Origin: JABLTI01 sp035528035
GTDB lineage: Archaea; Asgardarchaeota; Heimdallarchaeia; JABLTI01
Assembly (NCBI GenBank): GCA_035528035.1
Contig: DATKZI010000025.1
Location: forward strand, 8,835-72,834
DNA: 64,000 nucleotides
Direction: 5' to 3'
Shown here piece after piece: positions 37,914 to 47,642 of this stretch. Position 1 is the stretch's first letter. Each line of letters starts with the position of its first letter. The notes under the pieces are model-generated. The model was not told the origin of the DNA. It did not search any database and was given only the letters and a program-made list of their open reading frames with translations. The translations under genes were made by a program, and so were the position numbers.

Positions 37914-39968
37914 TTGAGCAGCTATAATCATACAATAGGTTTCAAAGTACTCATCGATTCTGAAGTAGTTGACTTCACATTTAGAGTACCTCGAGGAACT
38001 TTACTCATACAGTTATTAGATGAATTGGAAACAACATTAAGAATTCATCCTAGAATTATTGCTATTATTAGTAATCAAGGAGAAGTTGTTGTTATAAAGA
38101 ATCATTATTCACCTATTGATTATTTGGTTCAGAAATTTGGCACAGAATTTTATTCCGGTGAAGCAAGTTTTGTAACCTTCAATCAAGGTGATTATATTGT
38201 TGATTTAGAAGTTCCAGAAGCAATACCTTTCGCAGCAACATATAGAACTGCTTGTAAAAGCTTTTCAGTTAAGGTACGTGAGGTTGGTATTGAAAGACAA
38301 GATGGTCAAATAATGGACTATGAAGTTTTTAGTATGCCAACAGCATTTGTTTTGAATTCTTGGGGAAACTATTACAGAATAGTGGATAAAAATCTCGGTG
38401 ATGTTTTTATTGAACCAATAGGAATACCTATTCATAAAACTCCTCCAGAACCACCTGTACAATATCCAACTCAAATGGTCTACCCACCAAAATTAGATGG
38501 TTCAGATATAATTGAAGTTGCTAAGAAACTTGTAGAAGCAACTCCTGTTGATGAGACAGAAGTAGATCAATTAACTCAACATTTTGTTGATACTTCTTTC
38601 CCTCGAGATAGAGTTTATCAGGAACCTCAGATTACTCCTCAAAGTGAACCAAAAGAGGAATCTATAGATGATTTTCTTACAGAGCCTATAGAGGAAGAAA
38701 AAGAAGAAGAAAAGGCAAAATATCCATGGGAAAAAGAAGAATTCATAGACGAATTGAAAATTGAATCAGCAACAGAACAATCCTTAGATTCCATTATGAA
38801 TGAAATAATAATTGATGATGAAATCGAAATTGATGAGATTGATTCTGCTGAAGTTGAATTATCTGAAGAAGAATATACAACGATTAAGGATATTTTCACA
38901 CAAGATGAAGGATTACCTGTGGAAGAATCTTCTGTAAGTGAAGGTTATACACCAATTGATAATACTAGTGTTGAAGAAGTTTTCAAAGAAATAATGATCG
39001 ATGAGGAGAAAGAGCGATTCATCAGGGAAGGGCCATTGGATCAAGCCGAACCTGGTGAAGAAGAAGATGAGTTTGATGATGAAGAGGAACCTCTTGATGA
39101 TGATCTTGCCTTTTATGATGACGAAGATGAACAAATAGAGGAAGAGTCGGAAGAAGATATTTATGATTTTCCAACAGTTGATGAAGAAGAACCATTAGGA
39201 GAAGAAAGCATCGGTGATTTGCCTTTTGTAGAAGCTGAAGCTCCAATTGTGGAAGTTCCTACAAAGGACGTTTTAAGTCAAATTGATGATTCGTTATCAC
39301 TTGAGGAGAGACTTGCTTTACGTAAAAAAGAACTTGCAACATTAGAAGCTGCTTATAAAGCAGAAGAAAAATATGTTGAACCTTCATTGCAACGAGTTAT
39401 CAGTATCGATTATTATAAAAGAATGTACCCCCAAAAAATCTATCCTCTCAAAGTTAAGATTCCCCCTGTAAGCAAAAGTGATTTAGGAAACAACTGTGAA
39501 ACAAATGAATGCAAACTACAACCAATATTACCTGGTTGTTATATTACTCCTCAAGAAGAAATTATTGACTTATCAAACGATATAACAACAATAACTGAGT
39601 TCAATGTCACACCATTGATTCGCCGAGGGAAAATTATAGGAAAAATTGGTGTGATACAGAATCATAAACATTTACTTAACATAAATATTCAGTCAAAAGT
39701 GGTTGTTTCATTTTGGTCAATATTGCTTATAGTACTCGCAGTTCTTTTTGGTGGTATACCACTAATTCTTGATGCAATAATTAGCTTCAATACGTTGTTT
39801 TCAAATGCAATAAACAATGTCATTTCATCTAATATTCTAATGTGGATAGAGTTAGGATTATTAGTTTCGTTGTTAGTAATAGCAATCGGTTTAATAATTG
39901 GTTTAAGACCTCTAAAGGAAACGATAACTAAAAAATTAAACTCTAATAATCATAAAAATGGTGAATAA
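37914..39968 (+). CDS. acidic two-helix membrane-anchored protein of unknown function
   Basis: The 684-residue protein has three parts. Residues 1-150 are a folded beta-rich domain (FKVLIDSE, VDFTFRVPRGTLLIQLLDELE) that could be a beta-grasp (ubiquitin-like) fold, uncertain. Residues 170-450 are Glu/Asp-rich and probably disordered. The end has two membrane helices (VVVSFWSILLIVLAVLFGG and LMWIELGLLVSLLVIAIGL) with a short basic tail. The TTG start has GAGGTT upstream at good spacing. A large acidic linker tethering a folded domain to the membrane suggests a scaffold or reader, by shape only. A second small membrane protein follows. Confidence 0.7.
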   Translation: MSSYNHTIGFKVLIDSEVVDFTFRVPRGTLLIQLLDELETTLRIHPRIIAIISNQGEVVVIKNHYSPIDYLVQKFGTEFYSGEASFVTFNQGDYIVDLEVPEAIPFAATYRTACKSFSVKVREVGIERQDGQIMDYEVFSMPTAFVLNSWGNYYRIVDKNLGDVFIEPIGIPIHKTPPEPPVQYPTQMVYPPKLDGSDIIEVAKKLVEATPVDETEVDQLTQHFVDTSFPRDRVYQEPQITPQSEPKEESIDDFLTEPIEEEKEEEKAKYPWEKEEFIDELKIESATEQSLDSIMNEIIIDDEIEIDEIDSAEVELSEEEYTTIKDIFTQDEGLPVEESSVSEGYTPIDNTSVEEVFKEIMIDEEKERFIREGPLDQAEPGEEEDEFDDEEEPLDDDLAFYDDEDEQIEEESEEDIYDFPTVDEEEPLGEESIGDLPFVEAEAPIVEVPTKDVLSQIDDSLSLEERLALRKKELATLEAAYKAEEKYVEPSLQRVISIDYYKRMYPQKIYPLKVKIPPVSKSDLGNNCETNECKLQPILPGCYITPQEEIIDLSNDITTITEFNVTPLIRRGKIIGKIGVIQNHKHLLNINIQSKVVVSFWSILLIVLAVLFGGIPLILDAIISFNTLFSNAINNVISSNILMWIELGLLVSLLVIAIGLIIGLRPLKETITKKLNSNNHKNGE

Positions 39969-40058
39969 TTATCTTATTCACTATTAATCTCTTTTCTAAA
40001 CATTCTCGAAAGATTTTAATATAATCTAAATACATTTTCAGAAATAGGTGTAAAATAT

Positions 40059-40277
40059 ATGGAAGATTTCAAAGCTTTCCTCGGCCCAAAAGGGTTACTA
40101 GCATTTGCTATTATATTCTTGATACTTGGTGCATTAGCATTAGTATGGCTTATACTCTACCAAGAAGCAGATCCTGATAGAACATTCAGAGGTTCCATCG
40201 CAAGAGCAGTTGCTACTTCTATGTTTCTTGGGTTTTCGATATTTATGTTCTTCGCTTATGGTGGATTTATAGTATAA
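40059..40277 (+). CDS. small two-helix membrane protein
   Basis: The 72-residue protein has two hydrophobic segments (GLLAFAIIFLILGALALVWLI and AVATSMFLGFSIFMFFAYGG) joined by a charged loop with YQEADPDRTFRGS. The ATG follows AATAGGTGTAAAATAT, a good Shine-Dalgarno. No family is recognised. It lies 90 bp after the acidic membrane protein gene, possibly on one transcript. Confidence 0.6.
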   Translation: MEDFKAFLGPKGLLAFAIIFLILGALALVWLILYQEADPDRTFRGSIARAVATSMFLGFSIFMFFAYGGFIV

Positions 40278-40306
40278 ATCTTCCATTTTTATTCTTTTAT
40301 TTAATC

Positions 40307-41059
40307 TCATTGCTTTTGAAAGATCCTACACGAGCAATCTTCTCTAGGTTTAATGTTAATAGGATCAAATTGTATAGAATCAATATCACAAAAGAGAAGG
40401 GTGTTAAGCAAAGTGGGTTTTTTACCTATCATTAATTTAGTTGCTTCTGCGATCTGAATACTACCAATAATTTGGATAATTGAAGGATGAATTCCAGTGA
40501 GGGAAGAATTAGGTAAATTATCGTCATTAACATTGTTGAATAAACATTCAATACAAGCACTGCCTCTTTGAATTGTCATTACATTACCAGTCATTCCTGA
40601 AACAGCTCCAAAAAGAAATGGAATGTTTCTTTTCAAGGCTTCTCTATTAAGAGCGAGCCTTGGTGTAAATCTATCAACAGCATCAACAATAAAATCTACT
40701 CCCCTAGATGCTACCTCTACTGTATCTTCAGTAATAACTTCTTTAATAGCGTCTATTGTAACATCGGGGTTAAGTTCTTCCAGGAATTTCCTTGCTGTTT
40801 CAGCTTTTGATTTGCCAACATCTTTTTCACGATAGAGTGTTTGTCTTTGAAGATTGGATAGTTCAACTTTATCATTATCAATAATTCGCAGATATTTAAT
40901 TCCTAAAGATGTCAATTGTGTTGCGGTAACTGAACCCAATCCCCCACAACCTACAACTGTTGCTCGAGTTTTTCTGATTTTCCTCATACCTTCAAGACCT
41001 ATACTTGATAAAGGAACAAAACGTGAATATCGTGTTTGAGAAAAATCTTTTTCTTTCAT
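40307..41059 (-). CDS. E1-like (ThiF/MoeB/HesA) adenylyltransferase
   Basis: The 250-residue protein has the nucleotide-binding part of E1-like enzymes: VVGCGGLGSVTATQL, IDNDKVELSNLQRQ, KSKAE and DAVDRFTPRL. Zn ligands are visible as ACIEC near residue 170 and CSC at the C-terminus (the second usually CxxC). The crossover loop reads SSLTGIHPSII, lacking the Cys that accepts the activated carrier in MoeB and ThiF. It may adenylate the C-terminal Gly of a ubiquitin-like or ThiS-like partner. The HD gene stops 8 bp upstream, so the two are in one operon. Confidence 0.85.
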   Translation of the reverse strand: MKEKDFSQTRYSRFVPLSSIGLEGMRKIRKTRATVVGCGGLGSVTATQLTSLGIKYLRIIDNDKVELSNLQRQTLYREKDVGKSKAETARKFLEELNPDVTIDAIKEVITEDTVEVASRGVDFIVDAVDRFTPRLALNREALKRNIPFLFGAVSGMTGNVMTIQRGSACIECLFNNVNDDNLPNSSLTGIHPSIIQIIGSIQIAEATKLMIGKKPTLLNTLLFCDIDSIQFDPINIKPREDCSCRIFQKQ

Positions 41060-41066
41060 TATGTTA

Positions 41067-41651
41067 TCACTCCATAAGCAATTTTGAAGCTAAATCTTTT
41101 ACTAGATCAAATTGATAGAATTCTAGTTCATTTGATAAATTTTGATAGAATTCATGAAAATTATTCTTAGGGATACCTAATTTTTGATAGCTATTTAATT
41201 GTAAAATCGTTTCCAAACGGTCCGCTTCCACAACTATTCTTGCTTCTTTCGTCTCCGCTGATCTGAATTCCGAGAGATAATCAAGAAGTTTTTCAGAATC
41301 TCCTTGAGGTAATTTATTGAGTAAATAATTTGATGCATTCATATCAAGCTCTCGCTTAAAATTATCATAGTTTTCGGGAGTAAATTTTCGAATACTTCGA
41401 TTAATATCTTGAGAAACACTTTCAGATAAATCATGGAGTAAAGCCATGATAATTGTCTTCTCAAGATTAATATCATTACCTTTTCTTTGTTCATCCAGAG
41501 CAATAACTAACGCCAGTAAAGTAACCATGTAACTATGGTCAGCAACACTTTCAACTTCAGCAGGGGGAACACCAGAATTTATCCAACCACTTCTAATCAT
41601 ACGTTTTAAATGAAGGGAATCTTTAAGAAAAGAGCAAATTTTATCATACAT
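41067..41651 (-). CDS. HD-domain phosphohydrolase (HDDC2/YfbR-like 5'-deoxynucleotidase)
   Basis: The 194-residue HD protein begins LKRMIRSGWINSGVPPAEVESVADHSYMVTLLALVIA, which closely follows the HDDC2/YfbR pattern, and continues with the metal motif ALLHDLSESVSQDI and a later metal-binding Asp in VEADRLETI. This family removes phosphate from deoxynucleoside 5'-monophosphates. It precedes the E1-like gene by 8 bp; nothing in sequence ties their functions together. Confidence 0.85.
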   Translation of the reverse strand: MYDKICSFLKDSLHLKRMIRSGWINSGVPPAEVESVADHSYMVTLLALVIALDEQRKGNDINLEKTIIMALLHDLSESVSQDINRSIRKFTPENYDNFKRELDMNASNYLLNKLPQGDSEKLLDYLSEFRSAETKEARIVVEADRLETILQLNSYQKLGIPKNNFHEFYQNLSNELEFYQFDLVKDLASKLLME

Positions 41652-41763
41652 AGAGAATCAATTCCAATATTTAATCTAATTAAGTTTGGATAGTATAAAT
41701 AATTTAGGTAAAAGAAGTGCGTTTCTTAAATTTATTTTTTATAAAAATAAGGAAAAAAAGAGT

Positions 41764-42537
41764 CTAAGTATAAAATGTTCTTTTCCTCTTAGATTCAGCT
41801 GGTGTTGAAGCTGCCATCTCTTGAGTTTCCATTGAAAGCTCTTGTAGTTTTCGTTTAATCGACTCTTGTTGTTTAACTAAAGTGTCAGTTTGAACTTTAA
41901 GACCTTTGTAGTGATTAACTGCTTCAATTAAAGCTGCTGCAGAACCAGGATCAGGTAGATCAGGTCTTGTTCCAACAAGAAAAGCTAATCCATCAATATC
42001 ACTGGCCATTGTTTTATTTAACATTGCTCCAGCAAAGCCTTTGATATAACCACTTCTTAAAGGAGGTATTTTTAATTTCTCAGCTTTTTCTTTAATTTCA
42101 GGTTCAGCAACAAGGTAAACATTAGCTTCATCACTTGGATCAAGAAATGCGAATCCATCTAAAATAATGATCTCTTCTGTACCATGCTGAGTAGCCCAAT
42201 CAAGAACAGCATTTGCTATATAATATGCTCCTTCAGCACTAACAGCACTTTCACCAATAAAAATAACCAAATCCAAACCTTCTTTTCCCATAATACGATA
42301 AGGATGTCTTAAATAACCATCTAGAAAAACAGCTACAGGGGGAATAACCAATCCTTCGACGAAACCAATTGTCTCTAATTTAAGTTCTTCACTTATATGC
42401 TGCGCAGCAATAGCTCCAGCAAGCCCCATCCCAGGAAATCCTACTAAAATAGTTTTGACTTTTATATCAGATTTACAAATACACTTTGCGTAAATCCCTC
42501 GGCTCAAGTCATCAATCAATGATTTTTCATATGTCAT
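41764..42537 (-). CDS. PAC2-family protein (PbaB-like proteasome assembly chaperone) with HbYX-type C-terminus
   Basis: The 257-residue protein matches the archaeal PAC2/PbaB family: ILVGFPGMGLAGAIAAQHI, PPVAVFLDGYLRHPYRIMG, LVIFIGESAVSAEG, ILDGFAF and DPGSAAALIEAVNHY. Family members help assemble or open the 20S proteasome. The last three residues are F-Y-T, the hydrophobic-Tyr-X pattern used to dock into the proteasome alpha ring. A helical linker (VKQQESIKRKLQELS) precedes it. I start at ATG 42537, preceded by AAGAGGTT; a longer frame to 42573 adds 12 residues without a ribosome binding site. Confidence 0.85.
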   Translation of the reverse strand: MTYEKSLIDDLSRGIYAKCICKSDIKVKTILVGFPGMGLAGAIAAQHISEELKLETIGFVEGLVIPPVAVFLDGYLRHPYRIMGKEGLDLVIFIGESAVSAEGAYYIANAVLDWATQHGTEEIIILDGFAFLDPSDEANVYLVAEPEIKEKAEKLKIPPLRSGYIKGFAGAMLNKTMASDIDGLAFLVGTRPDLPDPGSAAALIEAVNHYKGLKVQTDTLVKQQESIKRKLQELSMETQEMAASTPAESKRKRTFYT

Positions 42538-42729
42538 AATAAATAACCTCTTATTTTGCTTTAAGTAATTCATAGGTTCTAAAGTTCTTATATATTATGT
42601 ATTAAAAACAAAGGAGCCATTTTCAAAATTATTATAAAATAAACCAAATAATATTATAGTAAATATAAAACTAGAAAAATAAAATAGAAAATAATACTTT
42701 TGATATAAAGTATTATTCCTGTTAAGTAA

Positions 42730-43623
42730 CTATTTTTTCTTGTTCTTTTTAATAATGTCAATCATCTTTTCGATATGCATCGGTGTTGTTCCACAACATC
42801 CCCCTAATACATTGATTCCTAAATTATACAATTCCAGCATATCTTTGGCAAATCTATCAGGATTAATTGGGTATAGATTTTTACCTGCAACGGATAATGG
42901 AGCTCCCGCTGTTGGTTGTATTAATACTGGTTTTTTAGTATTATTTTTGATTTCCTTAGCTAATGCATTCATTTCAAAGCTTCCTAAAGTACATCCACAA
43001 CCTATAACGTCTGCACCTGCTTTTTCCAATTCTTTGACACATTCTTGTACTCCTTTATTATCAACAGGTGTTTGATATCCTTCTGATGTTCTATCATATG
43101 TCATTGAAACAAATATCGGTAATTCACAAACTTCTTGAGCCATTTTAATAGCTGCAAGTGCTTCATCTAAGTAGTACATTGTTTCAATGCTTATCAGATC
43201 AACTCCACCTTTAACAAGAGCTTTTATCTGTTCAGCAAAGGCTTCTTGTAACATGCTTATAGTGAATTCGCCACCATCTCGTTCTAGAAGAACAGCATTA
43301 GGTCCAATATTCCCTGCAACAAAACAGTTTTTTGGACATACTTCTTTCGCAAGTTCAACTTGTCGTAAATTGATTAGCTCTATTTTTCCAGCTAATTTTT
43401 TCCCTAAAGCTATGCCTGTTGCTCCATAGGTATTTGTATGAATAGCGTCTACATCCGCGTCAAAATATGCTTTATGTATGCTTGTTATGATTTCTGAGAA
43501 ATAGGGGGAAAATCGTTCTGCTGAATCACCTAAAACAAGTCCACGCTCAATAAGCTCTGTACCCATTGCACCATCGAAAAAGACTGTTCGTTCTTTAATT
43601 AAATCCAAAATGGATTTTTTCAT
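42730..43623 (-). CDS. homocysteine S-methyltransferase family protein
   Basis: The 297-residue TIM-barrel protein has the start FFDGAMGTELIERGL and the three Zn-binding Cys in IGCGCTLG and NVLGGCCGTTP. It matches the betaine/S-methylmethionine:homocysteine methyltransferase family (MmuM, BHMT, MetH N-terminal module) that makes methionine. No cobalamin domain is present. The methyl donor is not readable. With the MtnA-like gene at the left edge, methionine salvage or synthesis is represented twice in the window. Confidence 0.92.
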   Translation of the reverse strand: MKKSILDLIKERTVFFDGAMGTELIERGLVLGDSAERFSPYFSEIITSIHKAYFDADVDAIHTNTYGATGIALGKKLAGKIELINLRQVELAKEVCPKNCFVAGNIGPNAVLLERDGGEFTISMLQEAFAEQIKALVKGGVDLISIETMYYLDEALAAIKMAQEVCELPIFVSMTYDRTSEGYQTPVDNKGVQECVKELEKAGADVIGCGCTLGSFEMNALAKEIKNNTKKPVLIQPTAGAPLSVAGKNLYPINPDRFAKDMLELYNLGINVLGGCCGTTPMHIEKMIDIIKKNKKK

Positions 43624-43820
43624 TTATTCCACCAATCTATTTTACTGAGGAATGGATAAATCCTCAATACTAATTAGTTATTGATTTTAATTAATATTAT
43701 CTAGAGAGTCAAACAATGATTAATCACAAAACCTATCAAAAAGTTACCGAAATTAGTATAAAGGAAATAATAAACAGAGAGAATATAATTTCAGCTTGTA
43801 TTGATTTGATGTGACTAAGG

Positions 43821-45926
43821 GTGGAACAAATAATAATTGGCATTGATATTGGTGGAACATTTACTGATATCATTTTTCAAAATAAAAAAACAGGTGAAAT
43901 TTTCAAACAAGTAAAAGTAGCAACAACGCCTAAAAATCCCGAGCAAGCAATTATTTCTTGTTTGGGTAAGGAATTATCTCCTAAAGATAAACAATTTGTT
44001 CAACAACTATATCATGCGACAACCATTGCTACAAATGCTTTTTTGGGACAAGTGCATTTGGAATTACCAAAGACTGTTTTGATAACTACTAAGGGATTCA
44101 GGGATGTCTTGGAAATTGGAAGACAACGTAGAGCTTCCCTCTACAATCTATTTTTTGACAGACCAACACCAATAATTCCAAGAAGATACAGGTTTGAAGT
44201 AGCTGAACGTTTAAATGCTTCAGGTGAAATTATTGTTCCTCTCGATTTAGAAGATTTAACAGAAATAGAAAAGACAATACAATCAGAAAAAATAACTAGC
44301 TTAGCTATAACCTTATTACATTCATATAAAAATCCTGAACATGAAAAGATACTGAAAGAGTATTTCGAAAATAAGTATAAAGAACTCTATGTCTCAGCAA
44401 GCTATGAAGTTTCACCAGAACATAGAGAATTTGAAAGAACAAGTACTACAGCAATAAATGCTGTTTTAATGCCTCTAATTAGCCGATATGTTAAATCTTT
44501 AACAGATTCGTTTAAACAGGCTGATATTTCTGCTCCTTTATTTATTATGCAAAGTAATGGTGGAGTAAGCAGATCGGATATAATACAACAACTACCTGTA
44601 AGCATTATTGAAAGTGGCCCATCAGCGGGAGTAGTAGCTTCAAGATTTTTTGCTGAATATTTGGGACTACCAAAAGTTTTGTCTTTCGACATGGGTGGTA
44701 CTACAGCAAAGGCTGGTACAATAGTTAATCATTCTATAACATTAACAAATGAATATGAGGTTGGTGGAGAGGTTCATAGTGGACGTATAACAAAAGGAAG
44801 TGGTTACCCTGCAAGATTTCCATTTATTGATCTTGCTGAAATTTCATCAGGAGGGGGATCCATTGCTTGGGTTGACCAAGGGAACGCTTTAAGAGTAGGT
44901 CCAATCAGTGCAGGTTCTGATCCTGGTCCTGCTTGTTATGGTTTAGGCGGTGAGGATCCAACAATAACTGATGCGAACCTATTATTAGGAAGATTAAATC
45001 CAGAAGGTTTGTTGAATAAGACATTCAAAATTTATCCTGAATTTGCAAAAGAAAGCATTACAAAGAAAGTAGCTGCTAAAATAAAACTCGATGCGATAGA
45101 AAGTGCATTGGGAATAATTAAGATCGCTAATAATAATATGAGTAGGATTTTGCGTATTGTTACAGTGGAACGAGGATTAGATCCTCGAGATTTCACATTA
45201 TTAGCCTTTGGAGGAGCAGGACCTTTACATGCATGTGCTTTAGCTGATGAATTAGAAATGAAAGAAATATTAATTCCAGGAAATCCGGGATTATTCTCAG
45301 CAATGGGATTATTATATACTGATGTTAAGCATACTTTCGTAAAATCAATACGAGACAAAATTCAAAACATTGATTTCACTGAATTGGAAAATAATTTCAA
45401 AGAATTAGAAAAGAAAGGTGAAACTGTTTTGTTAGAAGAAGGTTTCACTAAAGAGAGAATAACACATCAAAGATTTGTTGATGCACGATATCTTGGTCAA
45501 GGGTTTGAATTATTAATTCCTATCACGGATATTAATTTACTTAAGAAAGACTGTCAGAAAGAAATTATTACTAAATTTGTAGAAAAACATCAATCCATTT
45601 ATGGTTATGTTTTAGAGGAAGAGGAAGTTGAAATAGTTAATATTAGAACAAATGATTTAGGCTTAATTCAAAAACCCATTTTGACAAAGATAGCTACGGG
45701 TTCCCGAACACCCATTGAGGAAGCACAAACTGCAGTTCGTGATGTGTTTTATGATGAAAGTAAAAATTCCATTGAAACACCGATTTTTGCCCGAGAAAAA
45801 TTGCTTGCACATAATGAACTAGTAGGACCTGCAATAATTGAACAATATGACACTACAACAGTATTGCAACCAAATTGGCAAGCAATTGTGAATGAATATG
45901 GTCTGTTAAAATTAACCAAGGTGTAA
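43821..45926 (+). CDS. hyuA: hydantoinase/oxoprolinase subunit A
   Basis: The 701-residue protein carries an actin-like ATPase fold with IGIDIGGTFTDIIFQ, ATTIATNAFLG, SFDMGGTTAKAG and the C-terminal VTVERGLDPRDFTLLAFGGAGPLHA. This is the ATP-binding subunit of N-methylhydantoinase, 5-oxoprolinase and acetone carboxylase complexes. Substrate cannot be fixed. The start is GTG at 43821. The partner subunit begins 3 bp later. Confidence 0.92.
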   Translation: MEQIIIGIDIGGTFTDIIFQNKKTGEIFKQVKVATTPKNPEQAIISCLGKELSPKDKQFVQQLYHATTIATNAFLGQVHLELPKTVLITTKGFRDVLEIGRQRRASLYNLFFDRPTPIIPRRYRFEVAERLNASGEIIVPLDLEDLTEIEKTIQSEKITSLAITLLHSYKNPEHEKILKEYFENKYKELYVSASYEVSPEHREFERTSTTAINAVLMPLISRYVKSLTDSFKQADISAPLFIMQSNGGVSRSDIIQQLPVSIIESGPSAGVVASRFFAEYLGLPKVLSFDMGGTTAKAGTIVNHSITLTNEYEVGGEVHSGRITKGSGYPARFPFIDLAEISSGGGSIAWVDQGNALRVGPISAGSDPGPACYGLGGEDPTITDANLLLGRLNPEGLLNKTFKIYPEFAKESITKKVAAKIKLDAIESALGIIKIANNNMSRILRIVTVERGLDPRDFTLLAFGGAGPLHACALADELEMKEILIPGNPGLFSAMGLLYTDVKHTFVKSIRDKIQNIDFTELENNFKELEKKGETVLLEEGFTKERITHQRFVDARYLGQGFELLIPITDINLLKKDCQKEIITKFVEKHQSIYGYVLEEEEVEIVNIRTNDLGLIQKPILTKIATGSRTPIEEAQTAVRDVFYDESKNSIETPIFAREKLLAHNELVGPAIIEQYDTTTVLQPNWQAIVNEYGLLKLTKV

Positions 45927-45929
45927 AAG

Positions 45930-47558
45930 ATGTCTGTGAACGTTGATATCATTACTAGAGAAGTTATTCGTGGTGGATTAGAATACATTGCTGAAGAAAT
46001 GGGCATAATATTACGTAATGCTGCTTATAGTACAAATATCAAAGAACGAATGGATCATAGTTGTTCATTATTTGATGGTAAAGGTAGAATGATTGCCCAA
46101 GCAGAACACATACCAGTCCATCTTGGAGCTATGCCTTTAAGTGTAAAAAGCATCATGAATGTTTTCGAGAATGATATTTTTCAAGGAGATTCTTTTATAG
46201 TAAATGATCCTTACTTAGGTGGAACCCATTTACCCGACATTACAATTATAACACCAATTTTCTATGAGAATGAATTAGTAGGATATTCTGTCAGTAGAGC
46301 ACATCATAATGATATTGGAGGGATGACTCCTGGCTCTATGCCTGGAAATGCTACTGATATCTTCCAAGAAGGATTAAGGATTCCTCCTGTAAAAATAGTT
46401 TCAAAAGGTCAAATAAGTAAAGATATTCTAAATCTTATAATGACCAATTCAAGGACTCCCCGTATAAGAAAAGGAGACCTTATGGCTCAATTATCAGCTA
46501 ATTGGACGGGGGAAAAGAGATTAATTGAATTAATAACTCAGAAAGGAATTACCACTTATTTAGCAGCAATCGATGAAATATTAAATTATTCAGAAAAAAG
46601 ATTTTTAGCAGTAATAAAAGATTTTCCAAAAGCTAAAGCTAAGGCAAGTGACTTCATGGATGGCGACGGAATAGATAATAAATTGGTTGAACTTATGGTT
46701 GCTATTGAAACAACCAATAAACAGATCACTTTTGACTTTTCAGGAACAGCAAAACAAGTAAAGGGTGCAATTAATTGTCCATATGCTGTTACATTATCAG
46801 CTTCATATTATGTTTTGAGAACAATTACTGATCCAACTATCCCAGCTAATGAAGGATTATATAGACACTTAAATGTAATAGTTCCTCCTGGAACGCTTCT
46901 TAATGTGCTTCCCCCTGCAGCAGTTGTTGGTGGCAATGTTGAAACCTCTCAAAGAATTGTTGATACTTTATTGAAAGCTTTTGCGTTAATAGACCCAAAA
47001 CGTATACCTGCTGCTTCTCAAGGAACTATGAACAATTTAATTATTGGGGGAATAGATGAAACAGGAAATTCCTTTACTTTTTATGAAACAATTGGTGGTG
47101 GTTCAGGCGGGAATAGATTGAAAGATGGTGTAGATGGTATACACACACATATGACAAATACCATGAATACTCCTATTGAAGAAATTGAAGTTAGATATCC
47201 ACTTGTAGTTGAACAATATTCATTTAGAGAAAATAGTGGCGGAAAAGGCTTTCATCGGGGGGGATTAGGAATCATTAGGAAGTTTAAAACAAAAGTTCCT
47301 GTAGTAGTAAGTTTACTTGGTGAACGCCAAAAAACTTCTCCATGGGGAATAAAAGGAGGAGAGGATGGGAAGATGGGTGAATATTATAAAATTACTACCA
47401 AAGGTGAAAAGGTAATTCTTTCAGGAAAAACAACTACAACTATTGATGCAGACGAGGAAATAGTCATTGAAACACCAGGAGGAGGTGGTTGGGGACAAGT
47501 AAAGCAACGACTAGACGAGAAAATTAAAATCGACAAAATTAATGGAAAAATTTACTGA
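45930..47558 (+). CDS. hyuB: hydantoinase/oxoprolinase subunit B
   Basis: The 542-residue protein has the HyuB pattern: MAQAEHIPVHLGAMPLSVK-type start (IAQAEHIPVHLGAM), VNDPYLGGTHLPDITIITP, SRAHHNDIGGMTPGSMPG, GGGSGGNRLKDG and the end GGGGWGQ. Together with HyuA it hydrolyses or carboxylates a cyclic amide or ketone with ATP. Stop-to-start spacing of 3 bp shows co-translation with hyuA. Confidence 0.92.
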   Translation: MSVNVDIITREVIRGGLEYIAEEMGIILRNAAYSTNIKERMDHSCSLFDGKGRMIAQAEHIPVHLGAMPLSVKSIMNVFENDIFQGDSFIVNDPYLGGTHLPDITIITPIFYENELVGYSVSRAHHNDIGGMTPGSMPGNATDIFQEGLRIPPVKIVSKGQISKDILNLIMTNSRTPRIRKGDLMAQLSANWTGEKRLIELITQKGITTYLAAIDEILNYSEKRFLAVIKDFPKAKAKASDFMDGDGIDNKLVELMVAIETTNKQITFDFSGTAKQVKGAINCPYAVTLSASYYVLRTITDPTIPANEGLYRHLNVIVPPGTLLNVLPPAAVVGGNVETSQRIVDTLLKAFALIDPKRIPAASQGTMNNLIIGGIDETGNSFTFYETIGGGSGGNRLKDGVDGIHTHMTNTMNTPIEEIEVRYPLVVEQYSFRENSGGKGFHRGGLGIIRKFKTKVPVVVSLLGERQKTSPWGIKGGEDGKMGEYYKITTKGEKVILSGKTTTTIDADEEIVIETPGGGGWGQVKQRLDEKIKIDKINGKIY

Positions 47559-47642
47559 AGTTTATTTTTAGGACTATTTTTGTCAAGAATAGCTTAAAAA
47601 GTACCAAAACATAAGATTTATTTTACTTGTTATTAGTCAATT

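Noticed and set aside
38639..39246. Minus-strand Ser/Ile-rich and Leu/His-rich frames
   Set aside because: Antisense of the acidic repeat region of the gene on the plus strand.
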